From the NCBI GenBank assembly GCA_003525075.1, contig DQFO01000010.1, positions 43,597-107,596 of the forward strand: 64,000 nt of DNA, written 5' to 3'. A program made the position numbers and the translations under genes. The notes beneath the pieces are model-generated. The model searched no databases. It was not told the DNA's origin and saw nothing but the letters and a program-made list of their open reading frames with translations. Below are positions 8,194 through 17,588 of the stretch, piece after piece (the first letter of the stretch is position 1; every line of letters starts with the position of its first letter). Source of the stretch: Clostridiales bacterium (GTDB taxonomy: Bacteria; Bacillota; Clostridia; TANB77; CAG-508).

Positions 8194-9918
8194 TTATTTT
8201 ACTAATCTTACCATTGCATCTTTTAATTCTTCTAAGTCTTTTTCTGCAGATTCCATACTATCTGCTTTTACACCCATATACAATTTTATTTTTGGTTCTG
8301 TTCCAGAAGGTCTTACACAACACCAAGCATTATTTTCTAATTCATAATATAAAACATTTGATTTTGGTAATCCTGTTTTTCTTTGTTCTCCTGTCACTAA
8401 GTTTTTAATTTCATCAAGTTCAACATCTTTAAATTCAATTACTTTATATTTTCCTATCTTTTCTGGTAAATTATTTCTCATATTTGTCATCATAGACTTT
8501 ATTTTTTCAGCTCCATCAGCACCTTCTAATACTATTGAAACTTGATCTTCTTTATAGAATCCATATTTTTCATAAATTTTCATCATTTGATCCCATAAAG
8601 TCATTCCTTTTGATTTATAGTATGCAGCAGCCTCGCACAATGACATTACTGCAGAAATACCATCTTTATCTCTTGCATAATCTCCAATTAAGCATCCATA
8701 ACTTTCTTCAAATCCAAATACATATGTTTTATCTTTCTTTTCTTCTGCTTTTTTTATAACTGCTCCTATATTTTTAAATCCTGTTAAAACTTCAATACAC
8801 TCTAATCCGTAGTTTTTTGCAATTGCTTTAGCTAGTTCAGATGATACAATTGTAGTTATAAACATTCCATCTGCTGGTAATAATCCTTTTTCTTTCATTT
8901 GAGAAATTCTATATTCTGCAATCAATAGTGCTGACATATTTCCTGTATATGTCATATATTCTCCTGTTTTTGTATCTTTTGCATATATTCCAAGTCTATC
9001 AGCATCTGGATCATTTGCAAGAACAACATCAGCATCTACTTTTTTTGCTAACTCTAATGCTAATTTAAATGCTTTTTTGTCTTCAGGGTTAGGGTAATCT
9101 ACTGTTGGAAAATTCCCATCTGGTTTTTCTTGTTCTGGAACTACATATACATTTTCAAATCCTAATTCTTTTAATAATCTTGATGTTACTGTATTTCCAG
9201 TTCCATGTAATGGTGTATAAACTATTTTTAATTTTTTTCCTTCTTCTCTTACAATTTCAGGATTTAATACTAAACTTTTTAAAGTATTTATATATTTATC
9301 ATCCATTTCTGTTCCAACAACATTAAATAATCCTTTATTTACTGCTTCTTCTTTGCTTATAGTTTTTATTTCTTTAAAATCTGAAATAGCTCTTACTTTT
9401 GCTATTATATCTTTATCTCTTGGTGCAACAATTTGTGAACCATCATCCCAGTAAACCTTATATCCGTTGTATTTTGGAGGGTTATGGCTAGCTGTTATCA
9501 TTATTCCTGCTGTACATCCTAATTGTCTTACGGCAAATGATAATTCTGGAACTGGTCTTAATTTTTCAAATAAATATGTTTTTATTCCATTTGCATTTAA
9601 TATTAAAGCTGTTTGTAAACTAAATTCATCTGACATTCTTCTTGAGTCATAACTAATTGCAACACCTTTATCTTGTGTTCCTTGTTCTATTATGTAATTA
9701 GCTAATCCTTGTGTTGCTTTTCCAACTGTATATTTATTCATTCTATTTGTTCCCATTCCTATTACACCACGTAAACCTGCTGTACCAAATTCAAGTTCTT
9801 TATAAAATCTATCTTTTATCTCCTCATCATTTCCCTTTATCTCTAGTAATTCTTTTTTTGTTTCTTCATCAAATGCTGGTTCTGTACACCATCTTTCATA
9901 TTCTTTTAAATAATCCAT
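8194..9918 (-). CDS. Phosphoglucomutase/phosphomannomutase
   Basis: Alpha-D-phosphohexomutase interconverting hexose-6-phosphate and hexose-1-phosphate, most like the PgcA-type phosphoglucomutases of Bacillota (574 residues, typical). Motifs: active-site serine loop ITASHNPPKYNGYK (~140-153), metal loop DPDADRLG (~304-311), sugar-binding GFEESYG (~398-404) and phosphate-binding loop RPSGTEPKIKLY near the C-terminus. Its product, a sugar-1-phosphate, is the substrate of the pyrophosphorylase encoded just upstream on the same strand. Confidence 0.92.
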   Translation of the reverse strand: MDYLKEYERWCTEPAFDEETKKELLEIKGNDEEIKDRFYKELEFGTAGLRGVIGMGTNRMNKYTVGKATQGLANYIIEQGTQDKGVAISYDSRRMSDEFSLQTALILNANGIKTYLFEKLRPVPELSFAVRQLGCTAGIMITASHNPPKYNGYKVYWDDGSQIVAPRDKDIIAKVRAISDFKEIKTISKEEAVNKGLFNVVGTEMDDKYINTLKSLVLNPEIVREEGKKLKIVYTPLHGTGNTVTSRLLKELGFENVYVVPEQEKPDGNFPTVDYPNPEDKKAFKLALELAKKVDADVVLANDPDADRLGIYAKDTKTGEYMTYTGNMSALLIAEYRISQMKEKGLLPADGMFITTIVSSELAKAIAKNYGLECIEVLTGFKNIGAVIKKAEEKKDKTYVFGFEESYGCLIGDYARDKDGISAVMSLCEAAAYYKSKGMTLWDQMMKIYEKYGFYKEDQVSIVLEGADGAEKIKSMMTNMRNNLPEKIGKYKVIEFKDVELDEIKNLVTGEQRKTGLPKSNVLYYELENNAWCCVRPSGTEPKIKLYMGVKADSMESAEKDLEELKDAMVRLVK

Positions 9919-9942
9919 CTTTATTCTTCCTTTCGTATTTAT

Positions 9943-9972
9943 TAAAAAAGCTACTGATTTTAAACCAGTAGC
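9943..9972 (-). terminator. Intrinsic terminator between pyrophosphorylase and mutase genes
   Basis: On the minus strand GCTACTG (from 9972) pairs with CAGTAGC (ending 9950), followed by a run of T. It lies downstream of the UDP-sugar pyrophosphorylase gene and suggests the mutase has its own promoter or depends on readthrough. Confidence 0.75.
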
Positions 9973-9983
9973 AATATTATATA

Positions 9984-11228
9984 TTATTTTAAATTATAGA
10001 ATTTTCTATATAGCTCTCTTGCTGTTTCTGGGCTATCTGTTCCTGTTGCATTTTTTACAGGAGCAAATTCTTCTTCCCTTTTTACTCTTAATATAGCCAT
10101 ATCATCTAATTCTCCAAAAGCATCAAATAGAAATGCTTCAAATTTGTATGCATTTGGTCCATCTGGTACTACTTTATTTCCATCTTTATCTATATATGTT
10201 GCTTTTTTAAAAGCTGTATGGTATGGTAATGGTTTATTTCCCATTCTTTCAATTGCATCAATATTAAATAAATTACACAAAATATGAGATTCTCCAAAAA
10301 CAAGTTCTCCATTATCGTCAACTTGTTCTGACATATCATCAGGTATTTCAGTATATTCAATTACTGATGGTCTTCCATTTTTCTTGCAAAAAACTCCAAC
10401 CTTTTCTTTTGGGTTTGCTTTTACTACTGATTTTCCTGCTGCAGTTACTTTTTTATCTATAGCAATTCCCATAAGTACTGGATCTACCATTTTTACTAGA
10501 CAATTATCAACACCACCAATAAATACCCATTCAACACCTAATTCTCTCATTTTTTTAGTCATTCCGTTTTTTACTAAAGCCTCATATATTCCGCCATGAC
10601 CATTTGCAGCTTCTTTTACAAGTCCATCTTCACCAATTAATATTTTTCCTTCCATATCAACCATTGGTAATTCTTCTTGAATAAAGAAAAACAAATTTTT
10701 ATCTTTTTCATATCCAAAATTTCTATTCTTAGCAAAAAATTCAATTGTGTCATTATTATTTTCTCTACTTGTCATTATAAACCATGGAATTGTAACTCCA
10801 TACTTACGGCCTTGCTCTTTTAAGCCATCGCTTAATAATTCAAATAATGATTTGTGTGATTCTAATCCAATATCAAAAGTTCCCTTTGGTCCTTTATGTC
10901 CTAGTCTTGTTCCTTGTCCACCAGCCATTGTTACAGCTGCTAATTTTCTATTCTTTATAGCTTCTACACCAATTGCATGATATTCTTTATAATTATCATA
11001 TAATTTTTCTTTATCCATATAATCAATTGGCTGTATTTCAAAATTCTCTACTTCTGGAGTTTTTTTAGTATTTTCATATAAACTTTTTATCAACTCAAAA
11101 TCAATATTATTTATTTGTTTTAACAATTCTTTCTTCTTTTTTTCATCTAAGTTATCATATCCATTTAGCAAATGCTCTTGTCCGTATTTCTTTAATGTCC
11201 ATTTAATTTCATTTAAATTTTCGTCCAT
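9984..11228 (-). CDS. UDP-sugar pyrophosphorylase of the UDPGP (eukaryote-type) family
   Basis: Makes a UDP-sugar and pyrophosphate from UTP and a hexose-1-phosphate. The 414 residues contain the UDPGP nucleotide-binding signature (MAGGQGTRLGHKGPKGTF, ~102-119), FFIQEELPM, the HGGIYEAL and FIGGVDNCL segments and a C-terminal KFEAFLFDAF motif. This fold family includes UDP-GlcNAc and UDP-glucose pyrophosphorylases of eukaryotes and is distinct from bacterial GalU and GlmU, so the substrate (glucose or GlcNAc) is open. Pairing with a phosphohexomutase gene fits either nucleotide sugar. Confidence 0.88.
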   Translation of the reverse strand: MDENLNEIKWTLKKYGQEHLLNGYDNLDEKKKKELLKQINNIDFELIKSLYENTKKTPEVENFEIQPIDYMDKEKLYDNYKEYHAIGVEAIKNRKLAAVTMAGGQGTRLGHKGPKGTFDIGLESHKSLFELLSDGLKEQGRKYGVTIPWFIMTSRENNNDTIEFFAKNRNFGYEKDKNLFFFIQEELPMVDMEGKILIGEDGLVKEAANGHGGIYEALVKNGMTKKMRELGVEWVFIGGVDNCLVKMVDPVLMGIAIDKKVTAAGKSVVKANPKEKVGVFCKKNGRPSVIEYTEIPDDMSEQVDDNGELVFGESHILCNLFNIDAIERMGNKPLPYHTAFKKATYIDKDGNKVVPDGPNAYKFEAFLFDAFGELDDMAILRVKREEEFAPVKNATGTDSPETARELYRKFYNLK

Positions 11229-11342
11229 AGTATACTTCCTTTCTTAGTTCATAAGTTATATATATACTATTTTTTCGAAAAATTCAATAGATTATACAAA
11301 ATTTTTGACATATTAACAAAATGTTACCCAAGAAAAACTTTT

Positions 11343-11780
11343 TTAAATCTTATTTATCCCTAATGTATTAAGCATTCCATCGTATTTTGAAACAATTTCT
11401 TTCATATCATTTTTTACTTCATTGTAATTATAACAAGCAATAATTTCTAAGTTTTCTACTTGTCTTTCTTTCAATTCAAATACTTTTTCGTTTATAAATT
11501 TTTTACTTCCTATAAGTATCACATTTGTATTTGGGATGATATTTTCTATATTTTGTATATTCCAACCAATCTTTTTTATTTTTTCTTTTTTATCTTTATC
11601 TAAATTTATTCTTTCAATTACGACATTTAATGTACTTTCTAAGTCAATCTCTGTTATTATTGTAATATTTTCTTCATTGTCTATCTTTTTACTAATATAT
11701 GGCAATAGCATAATTTCTAAATGATATTCACTCACATAAAAATTACAAATATTTTTAACTTTCTTTTCTTCTAAAACCAT
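11343..11780 (-). CDS. Conserved-looking protein of unknown function
   Basis: 145 residues when started at the ATG at 11780, which has AAAGGA 8 nt upstream; the longer frame to 11828 has no ribosome site. The protein looks soluble and mixed alpha/beta, highly charged (ENITIITEIDLES; KDKKEKIKKIGWN), with no motif I can name. A single-gene unit divergent from spoIIR. A small cytoplasmic regulator is possible but not shown. Confidence 0.6.
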   Translation of the reverse strand: MVLEEKKVKNICNFYVSEYHLEIMLLPYISKKIDNEENITIITEIDLESTLNVVIERINLDKDKKEKIKKIGWNIQNIENIIPNTNVILIGSKKFINEKVFELKERQVENLEIIACYNYNEVKNDMKEIVSKYDGMLNTLGINKI

Positions 11781-11870
11781 ATTATCCATCCTTTCAATAG
11801 ATTTTTGTTCACTGGTAAATTTTACCATTTATTCTTTTGTGTGTCAAGTATGTATAAAAAAATTTTTAAT

Positions 11871-11898
11871 GTATATTTTATATTTTTTGGGTAAAAAT
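11871..11898 (+). promoter_or_regulatory. Possible sigma-F promoter of spoIIR
   Basis: GTATA (11871-11875), 14 nt, then GGTAAAAAT (11890-11898) fits the sigma-F pattern GYATA / GGNNANAAT. spoIIR is transcribed by sigma F in the Bacillus forespore, so context supports the reading, but such short motifs in AT-rich DNA can arise by chance. Confidence 0.5.
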
Positions 11899-11944
11899 TA
11901 TTTTAAAGATATTTTTTAACAAATATGTTAATACGGAGGTTATT

Positions 11945-12598
11945 ATGAAAAAATTTATAAATTATTCTAGGATTTGTTTGATATTAATATTTTTATTATT
12001 TATCTATATTATATTTTGTGCTCAAAGCTATTCGAACGCTGTATCTTCTGAACTATCAAATTCTGTATTTAGATTACATGTTTTAGCAAATAGTGATTCT
12101 GAAGAAGATCAACAATTAAAATTAAAAGTAAGAGATGCTTTACTTTCATATATGAATACTTTATCTTCAAATTGCAATACAAAAGAGGAAGCTATACAAA
12201 TTGCAACTCAACATCAAAATGAATTTCAAACAATTGCTGAAAATGTAATTGTTGAAAATGGTTACAATTATCCTGTTCAAATAAAAATTAATAATTTTTA
12301 TTTTCCAACCAAATCATATGGAGATATTTCATTACCAGCTGGATATTATGATGCTTTAAGAGTAGAAATTGGTAATGCAAAAGGAAAAAATTGGTGGTGT
12401 GTAATGTTTCCATCTTTATGTTTTATAGATATCAGCTCAGGAATCGTTGATTCTGATGGAAAAGAAAAACTAGAAAATAATTTAGATTCAGAATCATATG
12501 AATTAATTTCAGAAAGCAAAACTTCAACTGAATTTAAACTAAAATTTAAATTATTAGAAGTATTTTCACATAATGGACTATTCACTGCAAAAAATTAA
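11945..12598 (+). CDS. spoIIR: Stage II sporulation protein R
   Basis: Secreted forespore signal that triggers SpoIIGA to process pro-sigma-E in the mother cell. 217 residues with an N-terminal signal anchor (~8-28) and the SpoIIR signature FRLHVLANSDSEEDQQLKLK (~42-61), VRDALLSYM, and the later block PAGYYDALRVEIG followed by KNWWCVMFPSLCF. GGAGG lies 6 nt before the ATG. Strong evidence that the organism forms endospores. Confidence 0.95.
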   Translation: MKKFINYSRICLILIFLLFIYIIFCAQSYSNAVSSELSNSVFRLHVLANSDSEEDQQLKLKVRDALLSYMNTLSSNCNTKEEAIQIATQHQNEFQTIAENVIVENGYNYPVQIKINNFYFPTKSYGDISLPAGYYDALRVEIGNAKGKNWWCVMFPSLCFIDISSGIVDSDGKEKLENNLDSESYELISESKTSTEFKLKFKLLEVFSHNGLFTAKN

Positions 12599-12669
12599 AA
12601 ATCTATTGTAATCTTTATTCTTTTATGATATATTTTATGTGATTATTTTAAATACGAGGAGGAATACTT

Positions 12670-13929
12670 TTGGAAAAACTAGTAATAACTGGACCAACAC
12701 ATTTAAATGGAGAAGTAACAATAAGTGGAGCCAAAAATGCAGCTGTTGCTATATTACCAGCAACACTTTTAATAGATGGCGTTTGTACAATAGAAAATCT
12801 TCCTAATATAAGTGATGTAAAAATGTCATGTAAGATATTAGAAGGTCTAGGAGCAAAAATAACATGGATTACACAAAATGAGATTATGATTGATACACGA
12901 AATATAGATAAAACTATTGCATCAGAAGAATTAACAAGAAAATTTAGGGCATCTTATTATATAATTGGAAGTATGCTTGGACGTAAAGGTGCTGTAACTG
13001 TTGGAATGCCTGGTGGTTGCAAATTAGGTGCAAGGCCTATTGACCAACATATTAAAGGGTTTGAAGCCTTAGGAGCAAAAGTTGACACAACTCAAGGAAA
13101 GATTACAGCTAAAGCATCAAAATTGGTTGGAACTTCAATATATATGGATGTTGTTTCTGTTGGTGCAACTATTAATGTAATGCTTGCTTCTGTTCTTGCA
13201 GAAGGAACGACTATTATAGATAATGCTGCTAAAGAGCCTCACATCGTAGACGTTGCTAATTTTTTAAATACAATGGGTGCCGACATTCGTGGGGCTGGAA
13301 CAGATGTAATTAAAATTAATGGTGTAAAAAAACTTACTGGTAATGCAACATATTCTGTTGTTCCAGATCAAATAGAAGCCGGAACATTTATGCTTGCAGC
13401 AGTTGCAACAAAAGGTGATATTTTAATAAAAAATTGTATAACAAAACACTTAGAATCAATAACTGCAAAAATCACTGAAATTGGTGGTCAAGTAGAAGAC
13501 TTTGGAGATAGCATAAGAGTAAAATGTAATAAAAGACCATCTAATGCTATTATAAAAACACTTCCTTATCCAGGTTTCCCTACTGATTTACAACCACAAA
13601 TGGGAGTTGTTTTATCAACTGCTAATGGAACAAGCAGAATTATAGAAAGTATTTGGGAATCAAGATTTCAATATACTGATGAATTAAACAAAATGGGAGC
13701 AAAAATTACAGCTCAAGGAAAATCAGCATTTTTTGAAGGTGTTGATAAATTATATGGTGCACCTGTTTATTCAACAGACTTACGTGCTGGTGCAGCATTA
13801 ATTATTGCAGGAATTACAGCCAAAGGAAAAACTGAAGTTTACAATTTAGAACACATTGATAGAGGATATGAAAATATTGAGCAAAAATTCAGAAATCTTG
13901 GTGCAAGAATTGAAAGAGTAACAGAGTAA
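12670..13929 (+). CDS. murA: UDP-N-acetylglucosamine 1-carboxyvinyltransferase (MurA)
   Basis: First committed enzyme of peptidoglycan synthesis: transfers enolpyruvate from PEP to UDP-GlcNAc. 419 residues, full length. The start is TTG at 12670 behind a strong GAGGAGG. The catalytic cysteine lies in MPGGCKLGARPIDQH (C~118), so the enzyme should be fosfomycin-sensitive; KNAAVAILPATLL near 20 and LRAGAALIIAG near 374 are the usual repeats of this inside-out barrel. It lies 71 nt after spoIIR and 21 nt before the WalJ-like gene. Confidence 0.95.
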   Translation: MEKLVITGPTHLNGEVTISGAKNAAVAILPATLLIDGVCTIENLPNISDVKMSCKILEGLGAKITWITQNEIMIDTRNIDKTIASEELTRKFRASYYIIGSMLGRKGAVTVGMPGGCKLGARPIDQHIKGFEALGAKVDTTQGKITAKASKLVGTSIYMDVVSVGATINVMLASVLAEGTTIIDNAAKEPHIVDVANFLNTMGADIRGAGTDVIKINGVKKLTGNATYSVVPDQIEAGTFMLAAVATKGDILIKNCITKHLESITAKITEIGGQVEDFGDSIRVKCNKRPSNAIIKTLPYPGFPTDLQPQMGVVLSTANGTSRIIESIWESRFQYTDELNKMGAKITAQGKSAFFEGVDKLYGAPVYSTDLRAGAALIIAGITAKGKTEVYNLEHIDRGYENIEQKFRNLGARIERVTE

Positions 13930-13950
13930 TATTAGAAAGAAGAAATACAT

Positions 13951-14742
13951 ATGCTAAATTTTTGTAGTTTATACAGTGGAAGTAGTGGAAATAGTTTATT
14001 TGTCGAAACAGAAAATACAAAAGTATTAGTTGATGTTGGATTAAGTTGTAAAAAGATTGAAGAAGCTTTATCTACTATAGAAAAAGATCCTAATTCTATT
14101 GATGCAATACTTATCACCCATGAACATTCTGATCATATAAAAGGTTTATCAACAATATCACATAAATTTGATATTCCTGTTTTTGCAACAAGAGAAACAT
14201 TTGATGCAATGCCAACACAAATTGAAAAAATATCAAATAAAAATATTAATTACTTTTATCCTGATGAAAAATTCAATATAAATGATTTAGAAATTACCCC
14301 TTTCAGTATTCCACATGATGCAGCAAATCCATGCGGATTCACAATAAATAATGAAAAACATCAATTAAGTATTGCAACAGATATTGGTCATATGACAAAT
14401 GACATTGTAAAACATTTAGAAGGTAGTGAACTTTTACTATTAGAATCAAATTATGATACAGAAGTACTAAAATGTTGTAAATATCCATTTCATTTAAAAG
14501 CTAGAATTGCTGGAAGCACAGGACATCTTTCAAATACTATGTCTGGAAAAACAATTTCTTATTTATTAAAAAATAGCAATTTAAATACAGCTATTCTTGG
14601 ACATTTAAGCAAAGAAAGTAATTTTCCAGAACTAGCATATCAAACAGTAGTTGATGAATTACTAGCAAATAACTGTAACACAGATTCGATAAATTTATCT
14701 GTAGCAAGTAGGGAACTACCAGGGAGATTAATAAAATTATAA
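13951..14742 (+). CDS. WalJ/YycJ-type metallo-beta-lactamase-fold hydrolase
   Basis: 263 residues with the metallo-beta-lactamase fold: SGSSGNSLFVET at the N-terminus, ITHEHSDHIKG (~51-61) as the HxHxDH metal motif, an ATDIGHMT block and GHLSKESNFPELA near the C-terminus. It resembles WalJ (YycJ), a putative 5'-3' exonuclease linked in Bacillus to coordination of cell division with replication. Here it follows murA rather than the walRK operon. Activity is inferred from family only. Confidence 0.85.
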   Translation: MLNFCSLYSGSSGNSLFVETENTKVLVDVGLSCKKIEEALSTIEKDPNSIDAILITHEHSDHIKGLSTISHKFDIPVFATRETFDAMPTQIEKISNKNINYFYPDEKFNINDLEITPFSIPHDAANPCGFTINNEKHQLSIATDIGHMTNDIVKHLEGSELLLLESNYDTEVLKCCKYPFHLKARIAGSTGHLSNTMSGKTISYLLKNSNLNTAILGHLSKESNFPELAYQTVVDELLANNCNTDSINLSVASRELPGRLIKL

Positions 14743-14751
14743 ATTATATAC

Positions 14752-14778
14752 ATAGGCTTAAATAGAGCCTATTTTTTA
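14752..14778 (+). terminator. Intrinsic terminator of the spoIIR-murA-walJ unit
   Basis: ATAGGCT (14752-14758) pairs with AGCCTAT (14766-14772), followed by TTTTT. Only 9 nt after the WalJ-like stop codon. Confidence 0.85.
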
Positions 14779-14783
14779 TGGTA

Positions 14784-14938
14784 TTGTAAAGAGAATATAC
14801 AGGAACAATTAATAATATTGGTCTTTTTTCGGTAATAGTAAATTGGGGGCCTATTATTGAAGAAAATCTATATGACAAAAAAGATGTTTTTCATCTATTA
14901 TTATTGATTTATGGGGAAATAGTATATTCCCTTTACAA
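14784..14938. mobile_element. 155-bp element with 17-bp terminal inverted repeats (MITE-like)
   Basis: The ends TTGTAAAGAGAATATAC (14784-14800) and GTATATTCCCTTTACAA (14922-14938) are inverted repeats with one mismatch. The interior carries no gene with a good start. This is the form of a miniature inverted-repeat element or an IS remnant; I see no clear target-site duplication. The rest of this gap (14939-15088) shows nothing I can name. Confidence 0.45.
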
Positions 14939-15088
14939 GATTAAAAACTTATTTATTAGAAAAGCATTTTTTAATATCTTCTTGCTAATCTACAATTATG
15001 TTACAACATATCTTTTTATTTGTCAATAAAAATCGTTCGACGGCAATCGACAAAACCATATACATTTCAGTATTTCCAGCATATACGC

Positions 15089-15625
15089 CTAAAAAAATTT
15101 ATTACAAATTATTATTGCCGAAATAATTCCAGTTATATCTGCTAATAATGATGCAATCAAAATATAACGTGTTTTTTTTACTTTAATTGAACTTGTATAA
15201 ACAGCAATCGTATATAATGTTGTTTCTGTTGCTCCCATTATCACAGAAGCTATCAATCCTATTTTAGAATCTACTCCATTTTGTTCAATTATATTTGTAG
15301 CAATTGCCATCGAAGCACTACCAGAAATCGGTCTTAATATTACTAATGGGACTATTTCTTTTGGAAATCTCATAATTTTTAATACTGGAGATAATAATGT
15401 TGTTACAAATTCTATTATTCCAGAATTATTTAATAATCCAATTGCAAAAAATAATCCTATTAATGTAGGAAAAATTTTTAATGTTATTTCTATTCCTTTT
15501 ATTGCTCCTTTTATAAATAAATCAAAAATAGGCTTTTTTTCTATAATTCCAACTAAAACTATTATCAAAATAATCATTGGTATTGATATTATCGAAATAT
15601 AATTTATAATCTTAATTTTATTCAC
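15089..15625 (-). CDS. spmB: Spore maturation protein B
   Basis: 178 residues, polytopic, nucleoside-recognition (Gate) domain family; SpmA and SpmB are needed for spore core dehydration in Bacillus. Conserved block VPLVILRPISGSASMAIATN (~92-111) and GATETTLYTIAVY are typical of SpmB. The start is GTG at 15625, overlapping the end of spmA by 8 nt, so the pair is translationally coupled. Confidence 0.9.
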   Translation of the reverse strand: MNKIKIINYISIISIPMIILIIVLVGIIEKKPIFDLFIKGAIKGIEITLKIFPTLIGLFFAIGLLNNSGIIEFVTTLLSPVLKIMRFPKEIVPLVILRPISGSASMAIATNIIEQNGVDSKIGLIASVIMGATETTLYTIAVYTSSIKVKKTRYILIASLLADITGIISAIIICNKFF

Positions 15626-16217
15626 ATCCTTTTTCAGTTATACGTATTATCAATTTTGTAGACACTATTCCAACAATTCCAGCACATATTGTAGAAAACC
15701 ATACAGGAAAAATTATCTTTGTTGGATCATTAGACCCTAATGATGTTCTAATAGCAATTATAGTTGTTGGAATAATTTGTAAAGAAGATGTATTCAAAAT
15801 TATTAACATCATCATATTATTACTTAAACAGTCTTTATTATGATTTTCTTTTTGAAGTTCTTCCATTGCTCGCAACCCAAGTGGTGTAGCCGCATTTCCT
15901 AATCCAAGTATATTAGAAATAATATTCATCACAACTTTATCATAAACTTGTGGACTTAAATTCGAAAATAATCTTATTATAAGAGGATTTAAAATTTTTT
16001 TCAAATAATTTATTATATTAGTATTTGACGCTATCTCAATTAATCCACTCCATAAACAAGTAGTTCCAATAAGAGTCAATGTTAAAGAAACTACACTTTC
16101 TGTTGAAGATGTAATTGCAAGATTTAAAATTTTTAAATTTCCACTAATAATAGCATATATAATTGAAATAATTATAAAAATAGGCCAAATAATATTTAAC
16201 ACTTTTCTTCTCCCCAA
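15618..16217 (-). CDS. spmA: Spore maturation protein A
   Basis: 199 residues, polytopic Gate-domain partner of SpmB. The family block NILGLGNAATPLGLRAMEEL (~106-125) is clear, with NTSSLQIIPTTIIAIR after it. First gene of the spmAB pair, divergent from the AbrB-type regulator gene. Confidence 0.92.
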   Translation of the reverse strand: MGRRKVLNIIWPIFIIISIIYAIISGNLKILNLAITSSTESVVSLTLTLIGTTCLWSGLIEIASNTNIINYLKKILNPLIIRLFSNLSPQVYDKVVMNIISNILGLGNAATPLGLRAMEELQKENHNKDCLSNNMMMLIILNTSSLQIIPTTIIAIRTSLGSNDPTKIIFPVWFSTICAGIVGIVSTKLIIRITEKGCE

Positions 16218-16285
16218 TCTTGTATTTTTATTATTTAATATATATTCTTTTATATTTAAAAAATAACAAATTTTTACAAAAATAA

Positions 16286-16314
16286 TTGACCAAGTTTTAT
16301 ATTTGTGTTATTAT
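16286..16314 (+). promoter_or_regulatory. Sigma-A promoter of the AbrB-like gene
   Basis: TTGACC (16286-16291), 17-nt spacer, TATTAT (16309-16314). It places the start of transcription about 30 nt before the AGGAGG of the AbrB-like gene. Confidence 0.7.
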
Positions 16315-16352
16315 ATATGAGAATTGAAAAAATAATTTTAGGAGGACATGTT

Positions 16353-16625
16353 ATGAAATCAACAGGAATTGTTCGAAAAGTGGATGAATTAGGAAGGATT
16401 GTTATTCCAAGAGAAATAAGAAATAAATTTGAAATAGCAGAAAAAGATCCTTTAGAAATATATGTAGATGGTTCATCAATTATTCTAAAAAAATATGAAC
16501 CAAATTGTATTTTTTGTGGAAATTCAAAAAATTTAATTGCTTTTAAAGATAAATTGGTTTGCCCAAAATGTGCTGAGAAAATTGGTGCAATTCAATCAAC
16601 AATGAATGAAGAAGCAGATGAATAA
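16353..16625 (+). CDS. AbrB/SpoVT-type transition regulator with zinc ribbon
   Basis: DNA-binding regulator of 90 residues. The N-terminal swapped-hairpin domain is textbook AbrB (STGIVRKVDELGRIVIPREI, residues 2-21; DPLEIYVDGSSIILKKYEP ~34-52). The C-terminal part has CIFCG and CPKC, likely one zinc site, as in many clostridial AbrB homologues. The ATG at 16353 follows TAGGAGG; the longer upstream frame is spurious. AbrB represses post-exponential and sporulation genes in Bacillus; the target set here is unknown. Confidence 0.9.
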   Translation: MKSTGIVRKVDELGRIVIPREIRNKFEIAEKDPLEIYVDGSSIILKKYEPNCIFCGNSKNLIAFKDKLVCPKCAEKIGAIQSTMNEEADE

Positions 16626-16645
16626 TCACCTGCTTCTTATTTTTC
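16609..16645 (+). terminator. Terminator overlapping the end of the AbrB-like gene
   Basis: AAGAAGCAG (16609-16617) inside the coding end pairs with CTGCTTCTT (16630-16638), followed by ATTTTTC. It lies between convergent genes and also overlaps the rsmI stop. Confidence 0.7.
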
Positions 16646-17464
16646 TAAAAAATACATATAAATCTCATTTTTATTAACATTTCTATCTTTAGCAATTTGT
16701 TTTATTATTTCTTTTTTATTTAATCCTTTTTCTTCATATAATTTATAATGATCTTCTAAAGATATTTCATCAAAATTTTTACATTCTTCTGTATCTATTT
16801 TATTTCCTTCAATAATTAATATCATTTCTCCTTTTATTGTGTCTATTTCACTTAATAATTCATCTATACTTTTTCTAATAAATTCCTCATGAATTTTAGT
16901 TAATTCTCTTGCCAATACTATTTTTCTATCTTTTAATATTTCTTTTAAATCACCAAGTGTTGTCTTCATTTTATGTGGTGCTTCATAAATTATTATTGTT
17001 TTACTTGAATTCTCTATTTCTTTTAGTTTTTGCCTTCTTAACTTTTTATTTAATGGCAAAAATCCTAAGAATTCAAACTCTTTTGTAGAAATCCCAGAAG
17101 CAATTAATGCATTAATCATCGCACAAGCTCCTGGAATAGGTATTACTTCTATATTATCTTCAATTGCTTTTTTTATCACTTCTTCTCCTGGATCACATAT
17201 TCCTGGAGTTCCAGCATCTGATACTAAAGCAATATTTTCTCCATTTCTTAATTTTTCTATTAATATCTCACTTTTCGTTTCTTCATTATGACGATGATAA
17301 CTTATTAAAGGTTTATTTATTTCATAATGATTTAACAATTTTAATGTTTGTCTAGTATCTTCTGCTGCAATTAAATCTACTTCTTTTAATACTCTTAAGG
17401 CTCTTAATGTAATATCTTCTAAATTTCCTATTGGTGTTGCTACTATATATAATTTTCCTATCAT
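16637..17464 (-). CDS. rsmI: 16S rRNA (cytidine-1402-2'-O)-methyltransferase RsmI
   Basis: SAM-dependent methylase of C1402 in the ribosomal P site. 275 residues with the tetrapyrrole-methylase fold: LYIVATPIGNLEDITLRALR (~5-24), AEDTRQTLKLLNHY, LVSDAGTPGICDPGE (~80-94) and PIPGACAMINALIASG. Normal length. Single gene, convergent with the AbrB-like gene. Confidence 0.95.
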   Translation of the reverse strand: MIGKLYIVATPIGNLEDITLRALRVLKEVDLIAAEDTRQTLKLLNHYEINKPLISYHRHNEETKSEILIEKLRNGENIALVSDAGTPGICDPGEEVIKKAIEDNIEVIPIPGACAMINALIASGISTKEFEFLGFLPLNKKLRRQKLKEIENSSKTIIIYEAPHKMKTTLGDLKEILKDRKIVLARELTKIHEEFIRKSIDELLSEIDTIKGEMILIIEGNKIDTEECKNFDEISLEDHYKLYEEKGLNKKEIIKQIAKDRNVNKNEIYMYFLEK

Positions 17465-17588
17465 GTTTTATTTTCCTTTCTTTATCTAATATATTTTAAC
17501 ATATTTTTTTATTTTTTTAAATAGTTTTTTATTTTATATGCTATTTTTTTTTTTTATCATATATTATAATAAAAAAGGATATTTTAAT

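Noticed and set aside
14855..15030. Open stretch reading through the right end of the MITE-like element
   Set aside because: No acceptable start codon or ribosome site; composition is that of non-coding DNA.
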